Part shown: positions 8,632 through 18,275 of the stretch, one piece after another
Layout of the letters: each line of letters starts with the position of its first letter
Position numbering within the stretch: the stretch's first letter is position 1
NCBI RefSeq assembly: GCF_023195925.1
Contig: NZ_JALPRE010000001.1
Coordinates: 248,001 to 312,000 of the forward strand
Direction: 5' to 3'
Length of the DNA: 64,000 nucleotides
Origin: Aquimarina acroporae
GTDB taxonomy: Bacteria; Bacteroidota; Bacteroidia; Flavobacteriales; Flavobacteriaceae
Position numbers and translations under genes: made by a program
The notes under the pieces: generated by a model
Database searches by the model: none
Seen by the model: only the letters and a program-made list of their open reading frames with translations
What the model was told of the DNA's origin: nothing

Positions 8632-9738
8632 TTACTTTATATTTCCTTTTCTAAACGCAGAAGGAGTTACCCCCTCAAATTTCTTGAATGCACTATTGAA
8701 CGAAGATAAACTACTAAACCCGGTATCAAAAGCTATAGAAGATATGGTAAACTTATCTTTCTCTGTACTCGCTAGTAGTCTTTTCGCATCCTGAATTCTA
8801 TAATAATTTATAAAATCGTTAAAATTACGTTTAGCAAATTCATTAATCACGGCAGAGGTCAACTGTGTACTTTTCCCTATGATCTTGCTAATTTTTCCCA
8901 GAGAAATATTTGACTCTAGGTATAACTTATCATCGACCAAGATTTGAACTATACTATCATATAGCTTATGATTATCGTTAACCTTAAATACATCTCCGTT
9001 TACATCGGTTATTTTTGTTTGAATGGCTTTATAACTCAAATAATAAATAACTACAGAATAAACTATAGGACCAACGACATAAGGTACAGCTCCATCTAAA
9101 ATATTTAGCACATATGATATCCAGATAAGTATAAAACCTATCATGAGAACATGCAGCCAATCTAAAACGGATTTTTGAGATTTAGTACGCAAATTTGATT
9201 GATATTTCGATTTTACTTTTTTAATTACTTGCCATGATAATGCAATGTATGTGGCCATATGGAGATAAATAAAAATAAGTCCACTACCAAAAATGATAAT
9301 TACCCATTTCCCCTCTTCATACCATTCTCTGGTTACAAAAAGACTAGAAACAAATACTAAAACGAAGGGAATCAGTTCAACAGTATAAAATCTAGGCAAC
9401 TTAAAATTAGGAGTGATCATTCCTAAAGTATACCAACGAAGGCAGGGACCGATTAATAATAAAAAAGCTAACCCAATGAAAATAAAAACAGGCTCTAAAT
9501 CATCTCCAAAATTGAGCATTACAGATTTACCAATTCTAAATGCCATAAACACAAGAATTAACCCTAACACAAAGTTGGTTAGGGTCTTTTTCTTTTTAAA
9601 AAATATTAGATAGTATGCAATTAGCACTCCATGCAAAAGACCGGCACTACTAAGAATTACTAATAAAATATCTGAAAAATTCAAAAGACGATTTTTCTCA
9701 AATGTAGCGATATTTAATATTTCAAGAAAGTGTACCAC
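8632..9738 (-). CDS. Membrane-anchored AraC-family regulator
   Basis: 368 residues. The N-terminal ~240 contain seven or so hydrophobic segments (ILLVILSSAGLLHGVLIAYYLIFF, FIFIGLAFLLLIGP, YVVGPIVYSVVIYYL and others). The C-terminal ~100 residues form an AraC double helix-turn-helix ending in ISSIAFDTGFSSLSSFNSAFKKFEGVTPSAFR. This membrane-plus-AraC architecture is common in flavobacteria. It lies 47 bases downstream of a DJ-1/PfpI gene on the same strand and probably regulates it. The locus resembles 21616-23583. Confidence 0.88.
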   Translation of the reverse strand: MVHFLEILNIATFEKNRLLNFSDILLVILSSAGLLHGVLIAYYLIFFKKKKTLTNFVLGLILVFMAFRIGKSVMLNFGDDLEPVFIFIGLAFLLLIGPCLRWYTLGMITPNFKLPRFYTVELIPFVLVFVSSLFVTREWYEEGKWVIIIFGSGLIFIYLHMATYIALSWQVIKKVKSKYQSNLRTKSQKSVLDWLHVLMIGFILIWISYVLNILDGAVPYVVGPIVYSVVIYYLSYKAIQTKITDVNGDVFKVNDNHKLYDSIVQILVDDKLYLESNISLGKISKIIGKSTQLTSAVINEFAKRNFNDFINYYRIQDAKRLLASTEKDKFTISSIAFDTGFSSLSSFNSAFKKFEGVTPSAFRKGNIK

Positions 9739-9785
9739 AGTAAAAGGTTTGTTCGCTTTACTATTCTATTACTACTCTATTTGTA

Positions 9786-10889
9786 TTATGCATTATTATC
9801 TATACTTTTTGCATACGAGGCCAACCCAAGAAGATTAAAAAATCGGCCTAAATTCCCTTGCATAGCAGATATCATGCTATGTGCCGCCAATAATTGCCTT
9901 GCAATTGGTTTATTTTGTTTTTCACCCAGTTGTTTCATCAATGATTTTGCTTTTTCGGAACCATAAGAATCATAGGCCATCAAAATTTTCATCGCGTTTT
10001 CTTCTCCTGTTAATTCCCTTTGTTTAGGAGTATATCCTAATTCTGAAATCATGGTTTCTGCCAATAACCAAGTTGACCATGGGTTTTGACCAGTGACCAA
10101 ATTATTGTCATGGCTTATTTGCTGAAGATACATAGCTCCTTCATTAAAAGTTGCACCTTGCGCGGTTAGTTTATCTTGCAATAGGAAAGGAAAAATCTCT
10201 TCTGCATCCGGAATTAACAGTAACTCTTCGTTATTAGTGAACCCACTCACTTTTTTATTTTTCAATAGGTGGTTCCCGTTATCCAAAGTCACATTTACCA
10301 AGGCTGATGGCCCATGACAGACTGCTCCAATCACTTTATCATTTTGATATAGATGACGAACAATTTGTTGAATGTTCTTGTTATTTGGAAAATCGAACAT
10401 GGCCCCTTTTCCTCCAGCAAAATATACCGCTTCATACATTTCTGGATCAATATCTTTTACAGGTATTGTATTTTTTACTTTATGTTGTGCTCGTGTGTCA
10501 TTGAGAAATGCGTAATCATATCTCCCCATATCTTCTTTATCGATAACCATTGGAGGCTCCCCTCCTTTTGGACTGGCGATATCTACGTCAAACCCATTTG
10601 CTTGAAAAACATAGTAAGCTCTCGATAACTCGGTTAACTCATAACCTGTTTTTTTATCGGTCTTGCCCATAACATCGGTACTGGTAACAACAACCAAGAC
10701 TTTTCCTCGATTTGCAATCACATTTTTTGACAAGTAGGGTAAATCTTCGGTTTGCACATGCTTAATTTGAGCTCTGTCTTCTTTTGAAGGTAATAAATTA
10801 ATAAACCACCACCCAAAACCAAATAATAATAGTATAAGGCTTGTGAAAACAATAAGGGACCACTTAATAATTGGATATTTTTTTAACAT
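9786..10889 (-). CDS. Membrane-anchored DJ-1/PfpI family protein
   Basis: 367 residues. An N-terminal hydrophobic segment (WSLIVFTSLILLLFGFGWWFINLL) anchors it in the membrane. It is followed by a class I glutamine-amidotransferase-like DJ-1/PfpI domain with the nucleophile-elbow cysteine in VIGAVCHGPSAL and the upstream AVYFAGGKGAMFD. The family includes Hsp31-type glyoxalases, deglycases and proteases; the activity here is unknown. A C-terminal extension of roughly 90 residues follows the core. It precedes an AraC regulator, and a candidate operator lies upstream at 10955-10977. The secreted paralog at 21616 is shorter. Confidence 0.85.
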   Translation of the reverse strand: MLKKYPIIKWSLIVFTSLILLLFGFGWWFINLLPSKEDRAQIKHVQTEDLPYLSKNVIANRGKVLVVVTSTDVMGKTDKKTGYELTELSRAYYVFQANGFDVDIASPKGGEPPMVIDKEDMGRYDYAFLNDTRAQHKVKNTIPVKDIDPEMYEAVYFAGGKGAMFDFPNNKNIQQIVRHLYQNDKVIGAVCHGPSALVNVTLDNGNHLLKNKKVSGFTNNEELLLIPDAEEIFPFLLQDKLTAQGATFNEGAMYLQQISHDNNLVTGQNPWSTWLLAETMISELGYTPKQRELTGEENAMKILMAYDSYGSEKAKSLMKQLGEKQNKPIARQLLAAHSMISAMQGNLGRFFNLLGLASYAKSIDNNA

Positions 10890-10954
10890 GATATTTTATT
10901 TTTAAAATTATACCACGAAATAAGCTGAAAGCAACCATAAAAACTGTCGGAATG

Positions 10955-10977
10955 ATCATTTCGTCAGATGAAATGAT
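10955..10977. promoter_or_regulatory. Inverted repeat upstream of DJ-1/PfpI gene
   Basis: ATCATTTC (10955-10962), 7 bases, GAAATGAT (10970-10977): a perfect 8-bp inverted repeat 66-88 bases upstream of the gene start at 10889. Plausible operator, perhaps for the neighbouring AraC regulator. Confidence 0.4.
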
Positions 10978-11096
10978 GTTTTTACTACCATCATTTTTAA
11001 GTTAAATTTTAACTAGTTTTTAGTAAGGCCCCAAATAGTTGTTAATTAAGAAGAGTTTAAGATAGAATATTGTAATTTACTGTTCAACAATTATTT

Positions 11097-11507
11097 ATGA
11101 TTAATCATGTTAAAATATCATTAATAGGTTTTGCTTTAACAGTACTTTCTTTGAGAACTTGTGTAAAGGAAAACACACAAGTTTCAGAAGCTGCAACAAT
11201 ACCAGTTTCCACTGAAGAAAAAGAAAACGTTAACCTTACTGAAAACAAATTTGAAGAACACTCTAAAACTACTCGAGGAGTGCTCATTACCCATTGCGGA
11301 AGTTGTCATCAAAGCACTTTGGATTCTCATAAAGTTGGTGCTATAAAAATTTTCGATTTGGACCGGGGAAACAAATGGCATATTACTTTAAAAGAAGAGC
11401 ATCTAGATGGAATTGCCAATCGTACTCAGAATAAAAATACCATTACTGATGAACAAAAGAGAAGTATTTCTTCCTTTTTAGAATTAAAAGAATCAGCATT
11501 CAAATAA
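11097..11507 (+). CDS. Small exported protein with one haem c motif
   Basis: 136 residues with an N-terminal hydrophobic signal (ISLIGFALTVLSLRTC); the cysteine at 22 suggests lipoprotein processing, though the lipobox is atypical. A single CxxCH haem-binding site (CGSCH, 67-71) lies in an otherwise polar sequence, and IANRTQNKNTITDEQKRSISSFL near the end is a cytochrome-like final helix. Probably a periplasm-facing monohaem electron carrier or sensor. It stands alone between divergent genes with a terminator after it, and no partner oxidase is visible. Confidence 0.75.
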   Translation: MINHVKISLIGFALTVLSLRTCVKENTQVSEAATIPVSTEEKENVNLTENKFEEHSKTTRGVLITHCGSCHQSTLDSHKVGAIKIFDLDRGNKWHITLKEEHLDGIANRTQNKNTITDEQKRSISSFLELKESAFK

Positions 11508-11520
11508 ACACATTAAAAAA

Positions 11521-11551
11521 AGAACGAAAGCTAATATTTAGTTTTCGTTCT
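11521..11551. terminator. Bidirectional terminator
   Basis: AGAACGAAA/TTTCGTTCT 9-bp stem, with A-run before and T-rich stretch after, between the convergent haem protein and ABC/M1 genes. Confidence 0.7.
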
Positions 11552-11581
11552 CTTCTTTCTTACCGTGATTGTTATTGCTTT

Positions 11582-14500
11582 TTATGGAATTTTGGTGCTT
11601 TCTGCCTTTTCAAATAAATCGGTAACTACATACTGCAATTCTTTTGGAGTAACTTGTCGAAAATATGATAAAAGATCCTTTGATGTAGCATATCGCTGGG
11701 TTTGTTTCTTTATAGTACCATTATACATGTTCCAGTCATCTATAAAACGTCGAAGGGCAAGATTAATCTTATCTTCTCCTATATGCTGTTGTAAAGCATA
11801 CATGGCTAAAGCTCCTTTGTTATAATATACATAATCTTGATTCTCTACTTTAATCAAAGCAGGTTCTTCAGTTTTAGATTTCTTTTGCTCCCTAGCATAT
11901 GTTTCCTTTTGAAATTCTAAAAACTGATCTACCTTCTCTTCAGAATACTTATTTTTTAGTACCATTAAAGCTGCATACTGTGATAACGTTTCTAAAACCA
12001 AATGTCTTCCTTTTACATTTGCTGCCCCCACTTGCATACCAAACCATTGATGTGCTACTTCATGGGCTGTAATAAAAAATACCATGTCTACATCTTTCTC
12101 ATCATCGATATCTAATACAAATCCCATAGCTTCAGAAAAAGGAATCGCATTTGGGAACGATTGTGCATATTCTTCATATCTGGGAAACTCCATAATTCTC
12201 AATTGTTGATATTGATATGGACTGAAATTATCACTGTAATACTCCAAAGATGATTTCATAGCAGCCATCATTCTATCTAGATTATAGCTATGACCGGGAT
12301 GATGATAAATTTCGAGATCAACCGGAGCAGATAAAGTTGAGGAAGATTGCCAAACATCTCTTTCTACTCGATATTCTCCAGAAACAATCGCGTAGAAATT
12401 CAACATAGGTTGATTCATCTTATAATGAAAATAACTGCGGTCATTAACTTTCCATTCTTTCAATAGCGCTCCAGAAGAAATTGCTAATTGATTACTCTCT
12501 GTACCAATAACAATCTCATAATTTATTCCGTCTGAATCGCCACCAGAAATTACATTTCCTAGTTCTTTTTCATCTTCTTGATCAGCTTTATCAATTCTTG
12601 GTTTTAATCCATACGTGTTGCGGCTATCTGTATCTCGCAATTCATACTTTTTATTATAACCAATAGTAGGAAATACCTGATTATTCATAAAAGTTCCATT
12701 TTCCAGAACTTCAGTATTCTCACCATGGTTTTCAAATCCTTTTGGAACATACGATTGTTTAAAGCTCATCTTAATAGAATCCCCAGCTCTAAGAGGTTTA
12801 GATAATTGATATATGGTATAATCAAATTCTTGATAATCACTATTCTTATGAGCTCCACCTTCAAAATTAATCGAATCTAGCTGTAAATGAGAAGCGATCG
12901 ATTTTTGAATATGAACTTCTTTTATGGGTGTATTATGCATGTTTTTTAATATATAAAACCCTTTAGCTTCGTAAGCTCTCTCCTTAGGGTATAGCTCTAC
13001 ATTGAGGTTTACTTCGGTAATTTTGGGTTGTAAAATATACTCAAACGGCTTTAGCTTCTTTTCATATTGTGCTCTAAAAGCCATCTCGGTAGTATTACTC
13101 CAATATTCATTCACCATATTGGTGTTATAAAATATGAAAGCTCCTATACCCATGAATACTGTAACCAGACCAAACATTATATTTATTTGTAGTTTAGATA
13201 CCTGAGTCCTTCCTATTTTCCATCTTTGAAATAAATTAGCTTCTGTACCGCGTAACATCCATATCGAAGACATTAGCAATAATAGAATCCCGAAGGTTAA
13301 CCAATAGGTCTTAACCCATAAAAATGAGCTCAGGAAATGACCATAACCATTCATTTCTGAATACCTCTGCAACGGATTACCGGCAAACTTGTATAGGTTA
13401 TGTTGAAAGCCAAGTGCTTCGGCTCCTATATTTATCATGAAGAATATGATTGCTAAAAAAATACCAACGAACTTATTATTACTTAGCACCTGAAAGAAAA
13501 AGGTAATGAATGTATACAATACAAGAAAAGGCAGTATTTCCAGAAAAAAACCGAAGAAATAGACATCTAGCTCAAATTGATAATATCCCTTTGCTATTTG
13601 AAAAGCTATTCCACTTGCAATAAGGCTTAACATCAATACTACATAAATACAAACAAGAGCAAAGAATTTACTACATAAAACGGTAACGTTTAAAACAGAA
13701 GTCGAATCACAAAGTAATTGTATTTTGGAGGTACGTTCTTTCCAGATGAGCTCTCCAGAATAAAACAGTAAAATGATCATAAAAAAGTACAACGACATTT
13801 CTTGAAGCTCCTCAACAATCAAATAAGTGGTTGGATAACTATTTACACCATAAACGGTTCCTAAGTTCACAGAATTGATTAAAATAATAATCATTCCACA
13901 GATTACAATTGCCCAAAAGGACGTTTCTTTAAATAAAGAATAGGTATAAAACTTTGAAAGCCCGATGAATTGATTCCAATGTGTTTTGAAATTACTATGA
14001 ATATTAACTTTTGGGACAATAATCTTTTCTTCAGAAACCTCAGTAGATTCGGCTCCTAGCCTATTTTTATTCTTGACTTTTTTTCGTAATAAACTAAAAG
14101 AAAATCTTTTATATCCAAAAAACAAGATGACTACCCCAAATGCAAACCAAAACAATTTGTTATGCAACAAAACGTCGGTCATTGTAATTCCCAATGAATT
14201 TCGCTCTACAACAGACCAATCTTTGGTAAATTGTGTAAGTGTAGTCAAAGAAAAAGGGTCTAAAATTGCTTGTAAATATTCATTTTTTATGGCTTTGGTG
14301 AGTAAGAACACTACAAATAGAAATATTCCTTGAGTGTACACTACCAGTAGTTTTCTACTTAGCATACCGCTCACAAAAAACAAACAAGCTCCAAAAAACA
14401 AAAGAGGAAATACCACCACCATAAATGACTGTAAATACGTCATTATATTAAAATCTAGCATATTTATCGGATCATGCCATGGCATTTGTGCCCCCAGTAT

Positions 14501-14866
14501 CATACCTAGTACTACTCCACTAAAAATCCCTGTCAAAATGATAAAAGATCCTAGAAATCTGCCAAGTATATAGTCTCGCTTTTTTATTGGATTAACAAAT
14601 AATAATGACTCCATATCATATTGAAAATCCCTAAGTACAGGGACTCCCATAATCATAGATACCATGATCATAAAAATACCTGTAATAGCTCCCATTGTTT
14701 TAGCTATAACGATAGGGGCATTTTTCTTTACTAGCCCTATTTCTACTCCTTGAAACACAAAATCTACTCCTACGATCGAGAATAAGAATAGAAACATAAA
14801 AAATATATAGGTCTCTGGGCGTTTTATTCTATACTTAAGTTCAAACTTTAATATTTCGTACCACAT
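11582..14866 (-). CDS. ABC transporter permease fused to M1-family peptidase domain
   Basis: 1094 residues. The N-terminal ~590 contain roughly a dozen membrane segments of ABC-2 permease type (FIFFMFLFLFSIVGVDFVFQ, FMIMVSMIMGVPVLRDFQYDMESLLF). The C-terminal ~480 residues form an M1 gluzincin peptidase with zinc site HEVAHQWFG (H935, H939) and the second-helix glutamate E959. The M1 GAMEN-type exopeptidase motif is not obvious to me. The fusion is common in Bacteroidota, and the peptidase part would lie outside the cytoplasmic membrane. The gene overlaps nothing and lies 6 bases after its ATPase. Confidence 0.9.
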   Translation of the reverse strand: MWYEILKFELKYRIKRPETYIFFMFLFLFSIVGVDFVFQGVEIGLVKKNAPIVIAKTMGAITGIFMIMVSMIMGVPVLRDFQYDMESLLFVNPIKKRDYILGRFLGSFIILTGIFSGVVLGMILGAQMPWHDPINMLDFNIMTYLQSFMVVVFPLLFFGACLFFVSGMLSRKLLVVYTQGIFLFVVFLLTKAIKNEYLQAILDPFSLTTLTQFTKDWSVVERNSLGITMTDVLLHNKLFWFAFGVVILFFGYKRFSFSLLRKKVKNKNRLGAESTEVSEEKIIVPKVNIHSNFKTHWNQFIGLSKFYTYSLFKETSFWAIVICGMIIILINSVNLGTVYGVNSYPTTYLIVEELQEMSLYFFMIILLFYSGELIWKERTSKIQLLCDSTSVLNVTVLCSKFFALVCIYVVLMLSLIASGIAFQIAKGYYQFELDVYFFGFFLEILPFLVLYTFITFFFQVLSNNKFVGIFLAIIFFMINIGAEALGFQHNLYKFAGNPLQRYSEMNGYGHFLSSFLWVKTYWLTFGILLLLMSSIWMLRGTEANLFQRWKIGRTQVSKLQINIMFGLVTVFMGIGAFIFYNTNMVNEYWSNTTEMAFRAQYEKKLKPFEYILQPKITEVNLNVELYPKERAYEAKGFYILKNMHNTPIKEVHIQKSIASHLQLDSINFEGGAHKNSDYQEFDYTIYQLSKPLRAGDSIKMSFKQSYVPKGFENHGENTEVLENGTFMNNQVFPTIGYNKKYELRDTDSRNTYGLKPRIDKADQEDEKELGNVISGGDSDGINYEIVIGTESNQLAISSGALLKEWKVNDRSYFHYKMNQPMLNFYAIVSGEYRVERDVWQSSSTLSAPVDLEIYHHPGHSYNLDRMMAAMKSSLEYYSDNFSPYQYQQLRIMEFPRYEEYAQSFPNAIPFSEAMGFVLDIDDEKDVDMVFFITAHEVAHQWFGMQVGAANVKGRHLVLETLSQYAALMVLKNKYSEEKVDQFLEFQKETYAREQKKSKTEEPALIKVENQDYVYYNKGALAMYALQQHIGEDKINLALRRFIDDWNMYNGTIKKQTQRYATSKDLLSYFRQVTPKELQYVVTDLFEKAESTKIP

Positions 14867-14872
14867 AATTTT

Positions 14873-15745
14873 TTAGTTTAGGTTATTAATCTGAGTGAAA
14901 TAAACATCTTCTAATCCTGCTTTAACCGATGTAAAACCATTGTCTAGTTCTATATCGCTCATTACCTGTATTACAGGTTTTCCTAAAAACAATTTTTCGT
15001 GTATTACCCTATATTCCCTTTTATATACATCCAACTCATTCTTATGAATGGTTTTTTGGTAAATTTTACCTTCGATTTGGTCAATAAGCTCCAATGGTTT
15101 TCCTTTAAGTACTACTTGCCCTTGATTTATAATTGCCATATGCTCGCATAATTCTTTTACATCTTCTACAATATGAGTTGACAAAATCACAATGGTATTT
15201 TCTCCTATTTCACTTAATAGATTATAAAATCGATTTCTTTCCGAAGGATCTAAACCGGCGGTTGGTTCGTCAACAATGAGTAGTTTTGGATTATTCAGTA
15301 AGGCTTGAGCAATCCCAAACCGTTGTTTCATCCCTCCAGAATATCCTTTTAAATTTTGTTTTCTTGCGTGATATAGGTTTGTTTTATGCAGTAGAACATG
15401 AACAATTTCTTTACGCTCCCCTTTATTGGTAATCCCTTTAAGAACGGCCAGATGATTTAGTAAAACCTCTGCAGAAATTTTAGGGTACACTCCAAATTGT
15501 TGAGGTAAATACCCTAAAATTTTTCTCACCTCATTTTTCTCGTTAAGTACATCTATATTTCCTAGTGTAACCGCCCCATGGTCTGCTTCCTGTAAGGTAG
15601 CTAGTGTTCTCATAAGAGTCGATTTCCCTGCTCCATTAGGACCGAGCAAACCAAACATTCCTTTTTCAATAGTTAAGGATACATCTTGCAGAGCATTAAT
15701 CCCATTTGAATACGTTTTAGATAGGTTGTCGATAGTTAGTTCCAT
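14873..15745 (-). CDS. ABC transporter ATP-binding protein
   Basis: 290 residues, full ATPase: Walker A GPNGAGKS (35-42), Q-loop in LGYLPQQFG, signature YSGGMKQ (135-141), Walker B LLIVDEP (155-161) and H-switch histidine (STHIVED, H191). A C-terminal ~70-residue extension follows, as in ABC-2 exporters. It pairs with the permease/M1 fusion 6 bases downstream to form a two-gene transport operon, divergent from the LytS/LytTR pair. The exported substrate cannot be told. Confidence 0.93.
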   Translation of the reverse strand: MELTIDNLSKTYSNGINALQDVSLTIEKGMFGLLGPNGAGKSTLMRTLATLQEADHGAVTLGNIDVLNEKNEVRKILGYLPQQFGVYPKISAEVLLNHLAVLKGITNKGERKEIVHVLLHKTNLYHARKQNLKGYSGGMKQRFGIAQALLNNPKLLIVDEPTAGLDPSERNRFYNLLSEIGENTIVILSTHIVEDVKELCEHMAIINQGQVVLKGKPLELIDQIEGKIYQKTIHKNELDVYKREYRVIHEKLFLGKPVIQVMSDIELDNGFTSVKAGLEDVYFTQINNLN

Positions 15746-15950
15746 ACTGTTCGTTTTTTAATTGATATGGCAAACCTAACAGCAGAATTTTAAGTTCTAA
15801 AACTTATGTGATAAACATACCTCTTTTTGGGGCACAACACTACATAATGGTTAAAAAGGGATATATACCAGAAATATTAAATTTCATCACAGGATATCAT
15901 ACGTTTGTCAACTAATTTGTTTGACGGTTTTTTATTACTTATCATTGAAC

Positions 15951-16742
15951 ATGAAATTTATAAAAGCACTCAAAAAAAGAATTCCTAAATGGCTGTTTTG
16001 GTCAACAATGTTTTTTACAGGGTTGATTATCATCATTTTTAATGACGCTTTTGGAGAGAGTGAGCCTTTTGTAATGTTTGCTTTTGTTTATTTTATCTTC
16101 TTCTTTTTTGTTATAATACGATGGACTTTTAAACAAATTAAATCTATAATTCAGCTTAAAAATGAAAAGAAAAAAACAGAATTACTTCATCTTAAGAGTC
16201 AAGTAAACCCTCATTTTTTCTTTAATATGCTCAATAATCTTTACGGTTGGGTAGAAAAAGATTCTAAAAAAGCTCAAGAACTTATTTTGAAGTTATCTGA
16301 TATGATGAGATATAGTGTCTATGACGGACAAAAAGAAAAAGTAACTTTGGAAGAAGAAGTGGCTTACATACAAAACTATATCGAACTTCATGAAATGCGC
16401 TATCATAAGCAAATTGATATCAAACTTGATGTTGAGGTACAAGAGTCCGGATATACTATAATGCCTTTGCTATTCATTATATTGGTAGAAAATGCTTTTA
16501 AGCATGGGGTTGAAGAGTTAAGAGAAGGTGCTTTCGTTTCTATTCATATTTCGAATGGTAATGGAAACATTTATTTTGAAATCACTAATAATTTTGATGA
16601 TTCACAAAAATCAGATACTAGTACTGGAATTGGACTAAAGAACCTGAGACGTAGATTGGAAATTCAATATCCTAAAAAGCATGAATTATCATTTAATGAA
16701 TCTAACAATATTTTTAAAGCAAAACTAATCTTAAAGACATGA
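15951..16742 (+). CDS. LytS-type sensor histidine kinase
   Basis: 263 residues. Two membrane helices at the N-terminus (LFWSTMFFTGLIIIIF; FVMFAFVYFIFFFFVIIRW), a short linker helix, then the His-kinase domain with phospho-acceptor motif LKSQVNPHFFFNMLNNLY and an ATPase with LVENAFKHG and TGIGLKNLRRRL. It has almost no periplasmic domain, so it probably senses a membrane or partner-protein state. I chose ATG 15951 over the upstream TTG at 15921. It overlaps the response regulator gene by 4 bases. Divergent from the ABC/M1 operon, its likely target. Confidence 0.9.
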   Translation: MKFIKALKKRIPKWLFWSTMFFTGLIIIIFNDAFGESEPFVMFAFVYFIFFFFVIIRWTFKQIKSIIQLKNEKKKTELLHLKSQVNPHFFFNMLNNLYGWVEKDSKKAQELILKLSDMMRYSVYDGQKEKVTLEEEVAYIQNYIELHEMRYHKQIDIKLDVEVQESGYTIMPLLFIILVENAFKHGVEELREGAFVSIHISNGNGNIYFEITNNFDDSQKSDTSTGIGLKNLRRRLEIQYPKKHELSFNESNNIFKAKLILKT

Positions 16743-17437
16743 TTAGATACCTCATAATAGATGACGAACATATAGCGCATGATATTATAAAGGGATATTG
16801 TGACCTATTGCCAAACATGCAACTTATGAAGCACTGTTATGATGCTATAGAAGCTATTACGTATCTAAATGAAAACAATGTAGATCTTATCTTTCTAGAT
16901 CTAAACATGCCAAAACTTAAAGGGTTCGATTTTTTAAAAACACTTACTCATCCTCCTAAAGTAATTGTAACAACGGCATATTCTGAATTTGCTCTGGAAG
17001 GATATGAGCTCAATGTCGTAGACTATCTTTTAAAACCGTTCGGATTTGATCGTTTTCTGAAGGCGGTAAATAAGGTTACTAATTCTTCGGTAAAAACCAC
17101 TTCTCCAAGTGAACCAAATCTCAAGGATGAAGACAAACGTATTTTTTTACGCTCAAACAAAAAATATATTCAAGTTACTACGGCAACTATTCTTTATATA
17201 GAAGCCGCGGGTAATTATACTAAGGTAATTACTCAACAAGAACATATCATCGTTAGAGAAAAGATATCTGATCTTATAGAAACCTTATCAAACGATGAAT
17301 TTTTACAGGTACATAAGTCTTTTGCAGTGGCTACCAAACATATTTCTAGCATTGAAGGCAATAGAATCCTGATTGGTAGCACTACAATTCCCATTGGAAA
17401 ATCATATAAAGCTAATATTGATAGCTTATTATCTTAA
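16739..17437 (+). CDS. LytTR-family response regulator
   Basis: 232 residues. Receiver domain 1-~120 with acidic pocket IIDDEH, phospho-acceptor aspartate in DLIFLDLNMP, threonine in VIVTTAYSEFA and lysine in DYLLKPF. LytTR DNA-binding domain ~135-232 (ILYIEAAGNYTKV, LQVHKSFAV, GNRILIGSTTIPIG). ATG overlaps the kinase stop by 4 bases, a translationally coupled pair. LytTR proteins bind direct 9-bp repeats; no clean pair at 21-bp period was found between this operon and the ABC genes. Confidence 0.93.
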   Translation: MIRYLIIDDEHIAHDIIKGYCDLLPNMQLMKHCYDAIEAITYLNENNVDLIFLDLNMPKLKGFDFLKTLTHPPKVIVTTAYSEFALEGYELNVVDYLLKPFGFDRFLKAVNKVTNSSVKTTSPSEPNLKDEDKRIFLRSNKKYIQVTTATILYIEAAGNYTKVITQQEHIIVREKISDLIETLSNDEFLQVHKSFAVATKHISSIEGNRILIGSTTIPIGKSYKANIDSLLS

Positions 17438-17471
17438 TCTTACAATATTATATTGAAAAAGTTTGTTATGA

Positions 17472-18275
17472 TTAAGACAAAATCTCATTGGTTTTGTTGA
17501 TTAGTTCTTTTATTTTGATTTCATTATATGCATCTGGGTGTGCTGGTCCAAAATTACCTTTCACTTGTCCTTTGTCATTATCAAAATATTTACCCGAGTC
17601 ATTAGAATAGGCTTCAGACAGTGCCAAGTCGTACAAAATATCTCCGCCTTTTTCTGCTGGCGACCAATGTTGACCATAAGCTTCGTTTGCCATTCGTGTA
17701 TTCAATAAAGAACCGGGGTTTACAGCAATTACGGTAATGTCCTTATGTTCTTTAGCCAAACAAAAACTCCACATGGTAAGCGCCAGTTTACTCTGGGCAT
17801 AAGATTCATTCACAGATAAATGAGCATTTCCTTCTAGGGCACTTATAGAAACTTCACTTTGCGCTGCAGAGCTTAAATTTATAATTCTTGAATTTTTGGT
17901 AGCATCAAGAATCGGAAGTATTTCTTGAGTCAAAAGATACGGCGCTAAATAATTTACTACGAAACGTATATCTCCTGAATGCACTCGATCTACAGGACTT
18001 TTAAAAATCCCTGCATTATTAATTAATACATCTAGTGTTGAGAGTTTTGTTCTAATTTCAGCAGCCATTAAACGAACTGCTTGTAAATCAGAAAAATCAG
18101 CGACAAACCCGTCAACATTTTTACTATTTGAGATTTGCTTAATTTCTGAAATAACTTTAGCCAATTTTTCAGAATTTCGCCCGTGTATATAAACCTGGTG
18201 TCCTTCGGTTGCAAATCTTGTTGCAACCAATTTACCGATACCATCAGTGCTCCCTGTAATAAGTATAGTTTTCAT
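17472..18275 (-). CDS. Short-chain dehydrogenase/reductase
   Basis: 267-residue classical-type SDR: cofactor loop TGSTDGIG near the N-terminus, IHGRNSEKL after beta-2 (suggests NADP), LINNAGI, catalytic Ser in INLSSAAQ and YAQSK (Tyr and Lys). Substrate unknown. It is last in an operon with the LLM oxidoreductase, overlapping it by 4 bases, all downstream of an HxlR-type operator. The operon looks like detoxification of reactive carbonyls or electrophiles, which is inference. Confidence 0.88.
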   Translation of the reverse strand: MKTILITGSTDGIGKLVATRFATEGHQVYIHGRNSEKLAKVISEIKQISNSKNVDGFVADFSDLQAVRLMAAEIRTKLSTLDVLINNAGIFKSPVDRVHSGDIRFVVNYLAPYLLTQEILPILDATKNSRIINLSSAAQSEVSISALEGNAHLSVNESYAQSKLALTMWSFCLAKEHKDITVIAVNPGSLLNTRMANEAYGQHWSPAEKGGDILYDLALSEAYSNDSGKYFDNDKGQVKGNFGPAHPDAYNEIKIKELINKTNEILS

